Assembly (NCBI GenBank): GCA_003455605.1
Contig: DMQR01000069.1
Coordinates: 1-22,386 of the forward strand
From: Cryomorphaceae bacterium
GTDB taxonomy: Bacteria > Bacteroidota > Bacteroidia > Flavobacteriales > Schleiferiaceae
Direction: 5' to 3'
Length of the DNA stretch: 22,386 nt
Below are positions 7,786-15,829 of this stretch, in pieces (position 1 is the first letter of the stretch; the number at the start of each line of letters is the position of its first letter). Below the pieces are notes generated by a model that saw only the letters and a list, made by a program, of their open reading frames with translations, was not told the DNA's origin and did not search any database. The position numbers and the translations under genes were made by a program.

Positions 7786-9114
7786 ATGCTTATTCAAATC
7801 GCCCAGTTCGTTCTTGGACTCTCCATCCTTATTGTACTCCACGAGTTTGGTCACTATTTGCCCGCCCGTTGGTTTGATGTACGCGTGTCCAAGTTTTACC
7901 TGTTCTTCGACTACAAATTCTCGTTATTGAAGAAGCAAATAGGCGAGACCGAGTGGGGAATTGGCTGGATTCCATTAGGAGGATATGTGAAAATTGAAGG
8001 CATGGTGGACGAGAGCATGGACACCGAAAACCTCAGCGACGATCCGGAAGAATGGGAGTTTCGTGCCAAACCATCTTGGCAGCGCCTCATCATCCTAACC
8101 GGTGGAGTTATCATGAACTTTATCACAGCCTACTTCATCTACGTCTTCTTATTGATGAGCTACGGTAAGGACTACCTCCCTAACGACAGCTTGGTATATG
8201 GAATTTGGACCAACGAGATAGGCCACGAAATGGGCCTCGAGAATGGCGATAAAATCCTAAGCATAGGGGACTACATTCCGGACAGTTACACTGAAACGGC
8301 CATGGAAATTTTCCTAAGTGAAGGAGAAAATATTCTTGTGGATCGGAACGGTGAAAAGGTACGCGTGCCCATCACCACCGCAGCACTAGCAGATATCATC
8401 GCTGATAAATCCCTGTACGACGTCATCCGACCTCGTATGCCCTATGTAGTGGGTGCCTTCTCTGAAGCTTCTACAGGTGAAGCGGCAGGCATGCAAGTAG
8501 GCGACAGCTTGGTGGGTCTTAATGGTCAACGATTGCTCTTCTTCGATGAATTCTTCGATGCCATCCCTGATTTCCGAGGGGAAGAAATCGCCTTAACCTA
8601 TTACCGCGATGGCGTTGCAGATACATTGTATTTAAATGTGCCGGAAGACGGGAAAATAGGCGTATATAACACCGGTGAAGTCTACAAATACTATAAAATT
8701 AAAAACAAAGAATACAGCTTTGCGAAAGCCTTGGGTGGCGGCTGGGAAGAGGTAGGCAACAAGCTTAGTAGCTATGTGCGCCAGTTCAAACTCATCTTCA
8801 ACTTTGAAACCAAAGCTTATAGAGAAGTGGGCGGATTCTTAATGATTCTACAGCAGTATGACAACGCGTGGAATTGGCGAGGATTCTGGGAATTTACTGC
8901 TTTCTTGAGCATCATGCTGGGCTTCTTGAACATTCTTCCTATTCCTGCACTCGATGGAGGGCACGTGGTCTTCACTTTGGTGGAAATGGTCACGGGTAAA
9001 AAACCATCGATTAAAGTATTAGAAGTGGCGCAAATGATAGGATTCTTCCTGTTACTCGCCCTGCTGATTTTCGCCAACGGTCAAGACATAAATAGAGCCT
9101 TGTTCGGCGGATAA
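7786..9114 (+). CDS. rseP: RseP-type site-2 intramembrane zinc metalloprotease
   Basis: A 442-residue inner-membrane protease of the RseP/M50 family, which cuts anti-sigma factors and leftover signal peptides within the membrane. The first transmembrane segment carries the zinc motif HEFGH (His19, Glu20, His23) followed by the Bacteroidota-type YLPARWFDVRVSKFYLFFD. Then come GIGWIPLGGYVKIEGMVDE, a transmembrane helix at about 103-125, two PDZ-like regions in the periplasmic part (about 130-190 and 220-285, with GEAAGMQVGDSLVGLNG), and the C-terminal motif LNILPIPALDGGH, whose Asp390 completes the metal site. A final hydrophobic helix ends at about 436. Length is normal. It is followed after 1 bp by paaD, so the two are translated from one transcript. 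Confidence 0.95.
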   Translation: MLIQIAQFVLGLSILIVLHEFGHYLPARWFDVRVSKFYLFFDYKFSLLKKQIGETEWGIGWIPLGGYVKIEGMVDESMDTENLSDDPEEWEFRAKPSWQRLIILTGGVIMNFITAYFIYVFLLMSYGKDYLPNDSLVYGIWTNEIGHEMGLENGDKILSIGDYIPDSYTETAMEIFLSEGENILVDRNGEKVRVPITTAALADIIADKSLYDVIRPRMPYVVGAFSEASTGEAAGMQVGDSLVGLNGQRLLFFDEFFDAIPDFRGEEIALTYYRDGVADTLYLNVPEDGKIGVYNTGEVYKYYKIKNKEYSFAKALGGGWEEVGNKLSSYVRQFKLIFNFETKAYREVGGFLMILQQYDNAWNWRGFWEFTAFLSIMLGFLNILPIPALDGGHVVFTLVEMVTGKKPSIKVLEVAQMIGFFLLLALLIFANGQDINRALFGG

Positions 9115-9115
9115 G

Positions 9116-9676
9116 ATGGATCAAAGCCAGGCCATATTCGAGTATTTAGGCCGGGTCAAGGATCCGGAAATACCCGTGTTGAGCTTGCATGATATGGGGA
9201 TCCTACGAGGCGTAAGTATAGCCCCTGCTGATCACCCACATAGTACCGAAGCCATGCAATCTTTCCGCGAACTACACCCGGATGCGCCGGAGGAAAATAC
9301 AGAATACATTTATAAGATCACCATCAGTCCCACCTATGTTGGTTGTCCCGCCATGGACCGCATGGCTCAGGATATCAGCGAATGTATGTATGCCCGACAG
9401 CTTCCATTCTTCATCGAAGAGCAGATTAAACCGGCGTGGACCACAGATTGGATTACCCCAGAAGGACTAGAGAAAATGGAGACCTACGGCATCGCACCGC
9501 CAGTAAAAGGATCCTCAGATAAGCGTGCCCTATTTGCCGCAGCGCCCACAGTAAAGTGCCCAAGATGCAAGAGCTCAAAAACGGAACAGGTTAGTGCACA
9601 CGGATCCACCGCGTGCAAGAGCTTGTATAAGTGCCAAAGCTGCCTCGAGCCTTTTGAGTACTTTAAGTGTCTGTAA
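9116..9676 (+). CDS. paaD: 1,2-phenylacetyl-CoA epoxidase subunit PaaD (DUF59 plus zinc ribbon)
   Basis: A 186-residue protein with a DUF59 (iron-sulfur assembly type) domain, DPEIPVLSLHDMGILRGV at 16-33 and SPTYVGCPAMD at 71-81 (Cys77), then the PaaD-specific AWTTDWITPEGLEKMETYGIAPP split around residues 107-129. A C-terminal zinc-ribbon-like Cys set follows: C148/C151, C167, C173/C176 and C185 in YFKCL. PaaD is thought to help assemble or repair the metal centre of the PaaABC(E) monooxygenase that epoxidises phenylacetyl-CoA. Compared with the E. coli protein there is an insertion of roughly 25 polar residues at about 36-62, between DMG and the SPTYVGCPA strand. Genes paaA, paaB and paaC are absent here; the gene is linked to rseP instead (1 bp spacing). 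Confidence 0.93.
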   Translation: MDQSQAIFEYLGRVKDPEIPVLSLHDMGILRGVSIAPADHPHSTEAMQSFRELHPDAPEENTEYIYKITISPTYVGCPAMDRMAQDISECMYARQLPFFIEEQIKPAWTTDWITPEGLEKMETYGIAPPVKGSSDKRALFAAAPTVKCPRCKSSKTEQVSAHGSTACKSLYKCQSCLEPFEYFKCL

Positions 9677-9692
9677 AGTGAGGCTCATAGCC

Positions 9693-9700
9693 TAACTTTG
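9693..9700 (+). promoter_or_regulatory. candidate -7 element of the E1 dehydrogenase gene
   Basis: TAACTTTG matches TAnnTTTG exactly and ends 20 bases before the ATG at 9721, in the 44 bp gap after paaD. No convincing -33 TTG is present. It suggests that the E1 gene has its own promoter. Confidence 0.35.
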
Positions 9701-9720
9701 AAGAGCCCAAAAACATAAAC

Positions 9721-11778
9721 ATGCCCAAGAAGACCACCGTCCCTTTTGAGAAAGCGTTCAAACTCATGGCCACGGCCATGCAAATGGCAGAGCTCTACGA
9801 ACGCGAGAAAGAGACGACTTCAAAATACGTTCACGCTACGAGCCGTGGCCATGAAGCCGCACAACTCGCCCTAGCCCTTCAACTTGAACCCAAAGATTAT
9901 GTCGCTCCCTATTACCGCGACGACAGCCTGCTCTTGGGCATAGGCATGACCCCAAAAGACCTCATACTACAGTTGTTGGCTAAGGTAGACGACCCTTTCT
10001 CGGGCGGGCGCACCTACTACAGTCACCCAAGTCTTAAGGACGACGATAAGCCTAAAATCCCACACCAAAGCTCCGCTACCGGTATGCAAGCCATCCCCAC
10101 CGCTGGAGTCGCTATGGGGATTCAGTACCGCGAACAGCAGGGATTGGCAAGTGAAGAAGAATTAGGCGCCATCTCCGTTTGTAGCATCGGCGACAGTGCC
10201 ATGACCGAAGGAGAGATTTCAGAAGCCCTCCACATGGCCGCCCTTAAACAGTTCCCGCTACTCATGTTTGTGCAGGACAACGGCTGGGACATCAGTGCCA
10301 CTCGCAAGGAAGTCCACCATGGTAATGCTGTGGAATACGCCAGAGGATTCACCGGCATCGAAACCCGCGATCTCGACGGGACAGATTTCGAACTCTGTTA
10401 TAAAGAGCTGCAAAAAGTCATCAAAATCATGCGCAAAGAGCGCAGACCGTTCTTGGTGCGTATGGATGTCCCTCTGCTTAACCACCACACTTCTGGGGTG
10501 CGTAAAGAATGGTACCGCGACGACTTAGAAGAAGCAGCCAAGCGTGATCCCTACCCTGTCCTGATAAAAAAATGCCTCGCCACAGGCATCTCCCAAGCAC
10601 AGCTCGACAGGTGGGCCGCAGAGGCCGCAGCATTTGTAGAAGCCCAATACCAGAGTGCCCTCCAAATGCCGGACCCTACGCCGGAGGACCTCTATAATTA
10701 CGACTATGCGCCTACACCCATCACGAGTGAGCGCGGCGAACGCACGCCGAAGGGCGCGGAGCCAACGGTAATGGTTGATGCCGCCTTATTTGCGATTAAG
10801 GAGTTAATGGCGGAGCATCCGGAGGCCTTATTGTACGGGCAAGATGTGGGCGGTAGATTGGGCGGCGTATTCCGCGAAGCCGCGACATTGGCGCAGAAAT
10901 TTGGGGACGAGCGCGTGTTTAATACTCCTATTCAAGAAGCATTTATCATTGGGTCTACGGTAGGCATGAGCGCCGTGGGCTTGAAACCTATTGTGGAGGT
11001 TCAGTTCGCGGATTATCTGTGGCCGGGAATGAACCAATTATTCACTGAAGTTTCTCGCAGCTACTACCTCAGCAATGGGAAGTGGCCAGTGAGCACCATC
11101 ATTAGAGTTCCGATCGGCGCTTATGGATCAGGCGGACCGTTCCACAGCTCGAGTGTGGAAAGTGTGGTCACGGCCATCCGTGGCGTAAAGGTCGCGTATC
11201 CGAGTACGGGGGCGGATCTGAAGGGCTTAATGAAGGCCGCTTTCTATGATCCAAATCCGGTGGTGATGTTGGAGCATAAGGGACTGTATTGGAGCAAGAT
11301 TAAGGGCACTGAGGACGCTAAAACGCCGGAGCCGAGCGAGGACTATGTAGTGCCGTTTGGGAAGGCGCGAATGGTGCTGGAAGCAGCAAAGATTGCTCAA
11401 GAGCATGGTGAGGCCGCGCTCGTGGTGACCTATGGAATGGGTGTATATTGGGCGTTGGAAGCAGCCAAAGGCATAGAAGGGCGTGTGAGCGTGCTGGATT
11501 TACGAACTTTGAGTCCTTGGGACAAGGCGGAGGTTATGAAGCAGGCGAGGGTGCACGGAAGGGTTTTGGTACTGACCGAGGAACCGAGCAGTCCAAGCTT
11601 TGCGCAAAGTGTACAAGGCGCCATTCAGGAGGAGTGTTTCGAGGCCTTGGATGCCCCAATTAAATTACTGGGTGCGGAGAACATGCCCGCCATACCGCTG
11701 AACGCGACTTTAGAGAAAACGATGTTGCCGAACGAAGAAAATGTAGGGCAAGCATTGGAGACATTATTAGCTTACTAG
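9721..11778 (+). CDS. fused E1 alpha/beta subunit of a thiamine-dependent 2-oxo-acid dehydrogenase (2-oxoisovalerate type)
   Basis: A 685-residue fusion of both E1 chains. The alpha half (about 1-320) binds thiamine diphosphate: YRDDSLLLGIGM near residue 60, the cofactor motif GDSAMTEGEISEALHMAA starting at G157-D158, closing with QDNGW (Asn187). The motif reads GDS rather than the usual GDG. After a linker at about 320-345 the beta half has LYGQDVG, GGVFREAATLAQKFG, RVFNTPIQEAFIIG, VEVQFADYLWPGMNQ and GSGGPFHSSSVES, then a transketolase-C-like domain ending near 685. The enzyme decarboxylates a 2-oxo acid and hands the acyl group to a lipoyl E2, which is not encoded here. Single-chain E1 fusions are common in Bacteroidota and are usually named branched-chain dehydrogenases, so that substrate is an inference. 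Codon use changes at the alpha/beta junction (see findings). Confidence 0.92.
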   Translation: MPKKTTVPFEKAFKLMATAMQMAELYEREKETTSKYVHATSRGHEAAQLALALQLEPKDYVAPYYRDDSLLLGIGMTPKDLILQLLAKVDDPFSGGRTYYSHPSLKDDDKPKIPHQSSATGMQAIPTAGVAMGIQYREQQGLASEEELGAISVCSIGDSAMTEGEISEALHMAALKQFPLLMFVQDNGWDISATRKEVHHGNAVEYARGFTGIETRDLDGTDFELCYKELQKVIKIMRKERRPFLVRMDVPLLNHHTSGVRKEWYRDDLEEAAKRDPYPVLIKKCLATGISQAQLDRWAAEAAAFVEAQYQSALQMPDPTPEDLYNYDYAPTPITSERGERTPKGAEPTVMVDAALFAIKELMAEHPEALLYGQDVGGRLGGVFREAATLAQKFGDERVFNTPIQEAFIIGSTVGMSAVGLKPIVEVQFADYLWPGMNQLFTEVSRSYYLSNGKWPVSTIIRVPIGAYGSGGPFHSSSVESVVTAIRGVKVAYPSTGADLKGLMKAAFYDPNPVVMLEHKGLYWSKIKGTEDAKTPEPSEDYVVPFGKARMVLEAAKIAQEHGEAALVVTYGMGVYWALEAAKGIEGRVSVLDLRTLSPWDKAEVMKQARVHGRVLVLTEEPSSPSFAQSVQGAIQEECFEALDAPIKLLGAENMPAIPLNATLEKTMLPNEENVGQALETLLAY

Positions 11779-11828
11779 ACCATTGATTTGAAAGCAATAT
11801 TTCCTCGGGGGATTCGCCAAAAAATCGG

Positions 11829-11836
11829 TACTTTAG
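11829..11836 (+). promoter_or_regulatory. weak candidate -7 element before tatA
   Basis: TACTTTAG differs by one base from TAnnTTTG and ends 19 bases before the tatA ATG at 11856. No -33 TTG lies at the right distance. The rest of the gap 11779-11855 shows nothing else I can support. Confidence 0.22.
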
Positions 11837-11855
11837 TGGCTCAAAATCAGTAGTG

Positions 11856-12038
11856 ATGAGTACAGTATTTCTAGGGATCTTGGGTCCCAATCAAATGATT
11901 CTAATCCTTGTGGTGGTCTTGTTGCTTTTCGGAGGACGCAAAATTCCAGAATTGATGCGCGGTCTAGGCCGTGGCGTAAAGGAATTCAAGGACGGCGTTG
12001 CTGACGACGAAAAAGGGTCTGACGATAATAAGGAGTAA
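11856..12038 (+). CDS. tatA: twin-arginine translocase subunit TatA/TatE
   Basis: A 60-residue protein with the standard TatA plan: a short periplasmic start, one transmembrane helix (about residues 4-24, NQMILILVVVLLLFGGRKIPE), the hinge FGGRKIPEL, an amphipathic helix MRGLGRGVKEFKDG, and an acidic tail DDEKGSDDNKE. TatA oligomers form the pore that moves folded proteins with twin-arginine signals. I start at the ATG at 11856; a GTG one codon upstream is in frame but unnecessary. Its stop is 24 bp before gatA. No tatC is in the window. Confidence 0.93.
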   Translation: MSTVFLGILGPNQMILILVVVLLLFGGRKIPELMRGLGRGVKEFKDGVADDEKGSDDNKE

Positions 12039-12062
12039 CCTCTTTTCCAACCCCAACGAACG

Positions 12063-13421
12063 ATGAGTGCGACAGCCCAAGCGGTTGAACAATTCCTCAG
12101 CAAGATTGAGGCCGTCCAAGATTTGAATATTTTCTTGGAAGTGTGGGCCGATGAAGCGCGTGAGCATGCAGTGGCAGTGGATGAAAAAATTGCAGCCGGT
12201 ACCGCTGGTAAGCTGGCCGGTTTGGTAATCGCGTTAAAGGATAATATTTGTTACCTAGGACATAAGGTGAGTGCTGCCTCCAAGATTTTGGAAGGTTTTG
12301 AAAGCCAATTTTCTGCAACGGTCGTGGACCGATTGTTGGAAGAGGATGCCGTATTTATTGGACGTACAAACTGTGATGAGTTTGCCATGGGTTCAGGCAA
12401 CGAAAATAGCGCCTTTGGACCAGTGAAGAATCCTTTAGATCCTTCGAAAGTTCCCGGTGGATCGTCGGGCGGTTCTGCTGCGGCAGTAGCTGCAGGCTTG
12501 TGTCACGTAGCATTAGGCTCGGATACGGGCGGTTCTATTCGCCAGCCGGCGAGTTTCACGGGAACCGTTGGATTCAAGCCTTCGTACGGAAGGGTGAGCC
12601 GCCACGGATTGATTGCCTATGCCAGTAGCTTTGACCAGATAGGCACATTTTCGGCGAACGTGGAGGATGCGGCGAAGGTGATGGAAGTCATCGCGGGACC
12701 GGATGATTTTGATGCGACCGCGCTGCAGGAGGCGATGGCGCCCGCAACAAAATTGGCCCCGAAAAAAGTAGCGTATTTGAAGACTGCAGTGGATACTCCT
12801 GCCGTGGACAAGCATGTGAAGAAGGCGTTTTTAGCCCAATTGGAATTGCTCGAAAACGCAGGCGTCGTTGTGGAGCCACTAGAATTTGACCTTTTGGACA
12901 CCTTGGTGCCCATTTACTATATTTTGACTACGGCAGAGGCGAGCTCTAATTTGGCGCGCTTCGACGGGGTACATGCCGGGTTTAGACACCCGGACAGCAC
13001 GGATTTGGAGAGCGTGTACAAGAAGAGCCGCAGCGAAGGTTTTGGGGTTGAAGTTCAGCGCCGAATCATGTTGGGGACTTTTGTATTGAGCTCTGGGTAC
13101 TACGACGCCTACTTCGGAAAGGCCCAAGCTGCCCGTCGTTTGGTGCAAGAATGGACCGACAAGAAACTGGAGGAATACGACTTGATTTTGTGTCCTACCT
13201 CGCCGAGCACGGCCTTTGAGATTGGACGTGAAGTGAAAGATCCAACCGTAAATTATTTGGAAGATATATTTACCGTTCAAGCCAATATTGCCGGCATTCC
13301 TGCCGTTAGTATTCCTATGGGCGTGCATCCAAACGGCCTACCTATGGGACTCCAATTAATGGGAGCAATGGGCGCCGATATGAACGTATTGGCCATGGCT
13401 CAGTGGATTCAAAAGCATTAA
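12063..13421 (+). CDS. gatA: glutamyl-/aspartyl-tRNA amidotransferase subunit A
   Basis: A 452-residue amidase-signature enzyme. The Ser-cisSer-Lys catalytic triad is visible: Lys59 in LVIALKDNIC, Ser134 in PGGSSGGSAAA and Ser158 in LGSDTGGSIRQPASF. GatA-specific stretches include NCDEFAMGSGNENSAFGPVK, GRVSRHGLIAYASSFDQIG and the C-terminal GLPMGLQLMG. It makes ammonia from glutamine for GatB to convert Glu-tRNA(Gln) or Asp-tRNA(Asn); GatB and GatC are not encoded here. The protein is about 20-35 residues shorter than most GatA, mainly at the N-terminus. The tatA stop at 12036-12038 lies in the same frame, so no longer start exists. The stop is 2 bp before the next gene's ATG. Confidence 0.95.
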   Translation: MSATAQAVEQFLSKIEAVQDLNIFLEVWADEAREHAVAVDEKIAAGTAGKLAGLVIALKDNICYLGHKVSAASKILEGFESQFSATVVDRLLEEDAVFIGRTNCDEFAMGSGNENSAFGPVKNPLDPSKVPGGSSGGSAAAVAAGLCHVALGSDTGGSIRQPASFTGTVGFKPSYGRVSRHGLIAYASSFDQIGTFSANVEDAAKVMEVIAGPDDFDATALQEAMAPATKLAPKKVAYLKTAVDTPAVDKHVKKAFLAQLELLENAGVVVEPLEFDLLDTLVPIYYILTTAEASSNLARFDGVHAGFRHPDSTDLESVYKKSRSEGFGVEVQRRIMLGTFVLSSGYYDAYFGKAQAARRLVQEWTDKKLEEYDLILCPTSPSTAFEIGREVKDPTVNYLEDIFTVQANIAGIPAVSIPMGVHPNGLPMGLQLMGAMGADMNVLAMAQWIQKH

Positions 13422-13423
13422 AC

Positions 13424-14716
13424 ATGCGCATTATTTCTGTCGTTTTGGCCAGTGTATTGGCCCTACCAGCTATGGCCCAAGAGGTCGTAGAAACCGCTGT
13501 TGAGGAGGTTTTAGTGGGCAATTCTGTCTCGGAGCAGCACCCAACTCTAGGAGGGGCGATGGATAAGGACGCGTTGGATGCGTTGGATGCCCGGTTGGCC
13601 GCGCTGGATTCGACCCACCTCTTCTACGCCGTGGCCCAAGTGCCAGTAGCGGATACCACGACACCATTGGCGTTGGAGGATTCAATCCTTACGTATTATA
13701 TGGCAGAATTGGACGTACGTACTCCTTTTGAAATGGCGTACAACCCTGTGGTTAAGCGCTATATAGAGCGATACCTGAAACACGGCTCGGCGCGATTGAG
13801 TCGCATGATGGCGCACGGACAGTACTACTTTCCCATGTTTGAGGAGCGCTTGGCCAAATACGACATGCCGTTGGAGCTCAAATATCTGGCGGTGGTCGAG
13901 AGTGCCCTGAACCCAAAGGCGAAAAGCCATGTGGGGGCGACGGGCTTGTGGCAATTCATGTATGGCACTGGGAAAATCTATGGGTTGACGGTGAACAGCT
14001 ATGTGGACGACCGCAATGATCCATTGAAGAGTACGGAGGCGGCGTGTAAGTACATGCTAAAATTATATGAGGTTTTTGACGATTGGAATTTGGCCTTGGC
14101 CGCCTACAATAGTGGACCGGGCAATGTGAACAAGGCAATTCGGCGCAGCGGTGGACAGACCTCTTATTGGGAGATTCGGCCATTCTTGCCGCGCGAGACC
14201 TCGGCCTATGTACCGCTATTTATTGCGGCTACATATGCCTTTGAATATGGGCCCATTCATGGAATAGGTCCCGCAGAAATCCCCGCGTACTATATCGAAA
14301 CGGATACCGTTCGTATTAATCACCCGATTCACTTTAAGCAATTGGAAGAAGTGCTTGATGTGGATGCCGCGTTGATGGAGTTTTTGAATCCGCAGTACCG
14401 CTACAACATTGTGCCCGTAGTGGACGGACAAGAGTACTTTTTGACCTTGCCTGTGGCCAACGCTATGGCCTTCCGCATACAGCAAGACACCTTGTACAGC
14501 TTGGCAGATGCCTACTTTGAAGCGCGTGCCAGCACCATTCCAGAGCTCATGCAAATGAACGAGCGCACCACACACAGCGTTCGGAGCGGCGAGACCCTGG
14601 GTCACATCGCCAAAAAATACGGGGTAAGGGTCAGTGAAATCAAGCGCTGGAACAGCCTGAGCAGCGACATTATTCGCATAGGACAGCGCTTGGTGGTGTA
14701 CCCGCGACGGATTTAA
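13424..14716 (+). CDS. MltD-like membrane-exported lytic transglycosylase with LysM domain
   Basis: A 430-residue secreted protein. The start is the ATG at 13424, two bases after the gatA stop, because it gives a signal peptide MRIISVVLASVLALPAMAQ; an in-frame ATG at 13403 lies inside gatA and would spoil it. A low-complexity acidic linker (about 20-95) is followed by an SLT/MltD catalytic domain: NPVVKRYIERYLKHGSARL, the catalytic Glu159 in LAVVESALNPKAKSHVGATG, GLWQFMYGTGKIYGL and ALAAYNSGPGNVNKAIRR. A LysM peptidoglycan-binding domain closes the protein (about 384-428: VRSGETLGHIAKKYGVRVSE). It cleaves the glycan strand of murein to 1,6-anhydromuropeptides. It is followed after 52 bp by the DUF4837 gene. 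Confidence 0.93.
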   Translation: MRIISVVLASVLALPAMAQEVVETAVEEVLVGNSVSEQHPTLGGAMDKDALDALDARLAALDSTHLFYAVAQVPVADTTTPLALEDSILTYYMAELDVRTPFEMAYNPVVKRYIERYLKHGSARLSRMMAHGQYYFPMFEERLAKYDMPLELKYLAVVESALNPKAKSHVGATGLWQFMYGTGKIYGLTVNSYVDDRNDPLKSTEAACKYMLKLYEVFDDWNLALAAYNSGPGNVNKAIRRSGGQTSYWEIRPFLPRETSAYVPLFIAATYAFEYGPIHGIGPAEIPAYYIETDTVRINHPIHFKQLEEVLDVDAALMEFLNPQYRYNIVPVVDGQEYFLTLPVANAMAFRIQQDTLYSLADAYFEARASTIPELMQMNERTTHSVRSGETLGHIAKKYGVRVSEIKRWNSLSSDIIRIGQRLVVYPRRI

Positions 14717-14768
14717 TAGGCATATTGGCTTACTTTTTGACTACCTTTTTACCTGTAAAATTGGTCAA

Positions 14769-15767
14769 ATGAAACGCATATTCCTCCTTTCTTTTCTCAC
14801 CATATCCTTCTTGATCCTCCCTTCATGTGGCTCCGATGAGACCAACGAGGACGTGACAAAAAAGGATACGCGCATCCTTCCTCCGTCAAGCGGAACACAC
14901 AGTGAATTGCTGCTGGTGATGCCGGATGAATTGTGGTTAGGCCGTGCGGGAGAAGCCTTCAGAGAGATTTACCTGGCCGACCAAGACGGACTGCCGCAGG
15001 CAGAGCCGTATTTCGATGCCTCTCGTGTGGAGCCGAAGGACGTAAATAAGATTTTGCAGAAGGCCAAGAACATCTTATGGATTGAGAAGAGCGACACAAA
15101 TTTTGTCAGGCTCACCAAGGACCTTTGGGCACGCCCGCAACAACTGATTCGTATCACAGCGACATCTGATAAAGCCGTCGCAGCAGAGATTCGGGGCAGC
15201 GCCAAACAAGTGATCAAATCATTTAAAGATCACGACATGGCCTTGATTCAAGACCGACTCAAGCGCAGTGCCTACGCCTACACCCATGAGAATTTGAAGG
15301 ACATGGGCATCAAAAGAATGCTCCTACACAAAGGCTTTGATCCGACCTTGGACAAAGAAGGCCTAAAGATTTTTGCCACCAAAACCGTCAAGACGATACA
15401 GTACATGATCGTAAGCTCGCGCCCAATGACGGAAGGATTGGTTAGTGTGGACGACGTCATCGCGCACCGCGACAGCATTGGGAAACATTATTTCGAGGGC
15501 AGCTTCGAAGGCAGTTACATGACCACGGAAACCCTTATACCACCATCCATTACCAATTCCGAGATCAGCGGCATGTTCGCCCTAGAAACACGAGGATTGT
15601 GGCGCATGGAAGCGGATTTTATGGGCGGTCCGTTCCTCTCGTACAGCATCTACGACGAAAAAAATAACCGCATCCTCACCGTGGAGGCCCTGCTCTATGG
15701 GCCGCAAGCAAAAAAGCGCAATGTCGTCCTAGAAATGGAGGCGATGATGAAGTCAATTAAGCTGTAA
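14769..15767 (+). CDS. DUF4837-family lipoprotein of unknown function
   Basis: A 332-residue lipoprotein: signal peptide MKRIFLLSFLTISFLILPSC with the lipidated Cys at residue 20. The body fits DUF4837: SGTHSELLLVMPDELWLG, GLPQAEPYFD, the ILWIEKSDT strand, an Arg/Lys-rich helix near 140-175, SSRPMTEGLVSVDDVIAHRD and FLSYSIYDEKNNRILTVEALLYGP near the end. The family is widespread in Bacteroidota and its activity is not known. The gene lies directly downstream of the lytic transglycosylase, with a 52 bp gap containing a T-rich stretch (14734-14751). That association suggests, without proving, an envelope or murein role. It could carry a weak promoter of its own. Confidence 0.88.
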   Translation: MKRIFLLSFLTISFLILPSCGSDETNEDVTKKDTRILPPSSGTHSELLLVMPDELWLGRAGEAFREIYLADQDGLPQAEPYFDASRVEPKDVNKILQKAKNILWIEKSDTNFVRLTKDLWARPQQLIRITATSDKAVAAEIRGSAKQVIKSFKDHDMALIQDRLKRSAYAYTHENLKDMGIKRMLLHKGFDPTLDKEGLKIFATKTVKTIQYMIVSSRPMTEGLVSVDDVIAHRDSIGKHYFEGSFEGSYMTTETLIPPSITNSEISGMFALETRGLWRMEADFMGGPFLSYSIYDEKNNRILTVEALLYGPQAKKRNVVLEMEAMMKSIKL

Positions 15768-15785
15768 AACTCCGATAAAACTGAG

Positions 15786-15816
15786 TTGTACAAACTTGGG
15801 CTTTGATGTACCTTAG
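15786..15816 (+). promoter_or_regulatory. putative promoter of the paaG-paaH-oxidoreductase operon
   Basis: TTG at 15786-15788, a 20-base spacer, then TACCTTAG at 15809-15816, one mismatch from TAnnTTTG. The leader would be about 10 bases long. The -7 element sits inside the palindrome described separately, so a protein bound there would cover the promoter. Confidence 0.35.
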
Positions 15817-15829
15817 GTACAAACCCAAG
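15786..15829 (+). promoter_or_regulatory. nested inverted repeats upstream of paaG, candidate operator or leader hairpin
   Basis: TTGTACAA (15786-15793) is an 8-base palindrome. TGTACC (15807-15812) pairs with GGTACA (15816-15821) around TTA. Outside it CTTGGG (15795-15800) pairs with CCCAAG (15824-15829). GTACAAAC also occurs as a direct repeat (15788-15795 and 15817-15824). The hairpin ends 4 bases before the paaG ATG. It could be an operator (a TetR- or GntR-like site) or an RNA structure controlling initiation; the sequence alone does not decide. Confidence 0.5.

Noticed and set aside
11779..11855. A terminator between the E1 gene and tatA.
   Set aside because: No stem of useful length followed by a T tract can be drawn; the few short complementary bits are not convincing.
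12879..13328. A 149-codon open frame on the minus strand opposite gatA.
   Set aside because: It has no recognisable motif and mirrors a strongly conserved gene on the plus strand; such shadows are expected in G-rich coding DNA.
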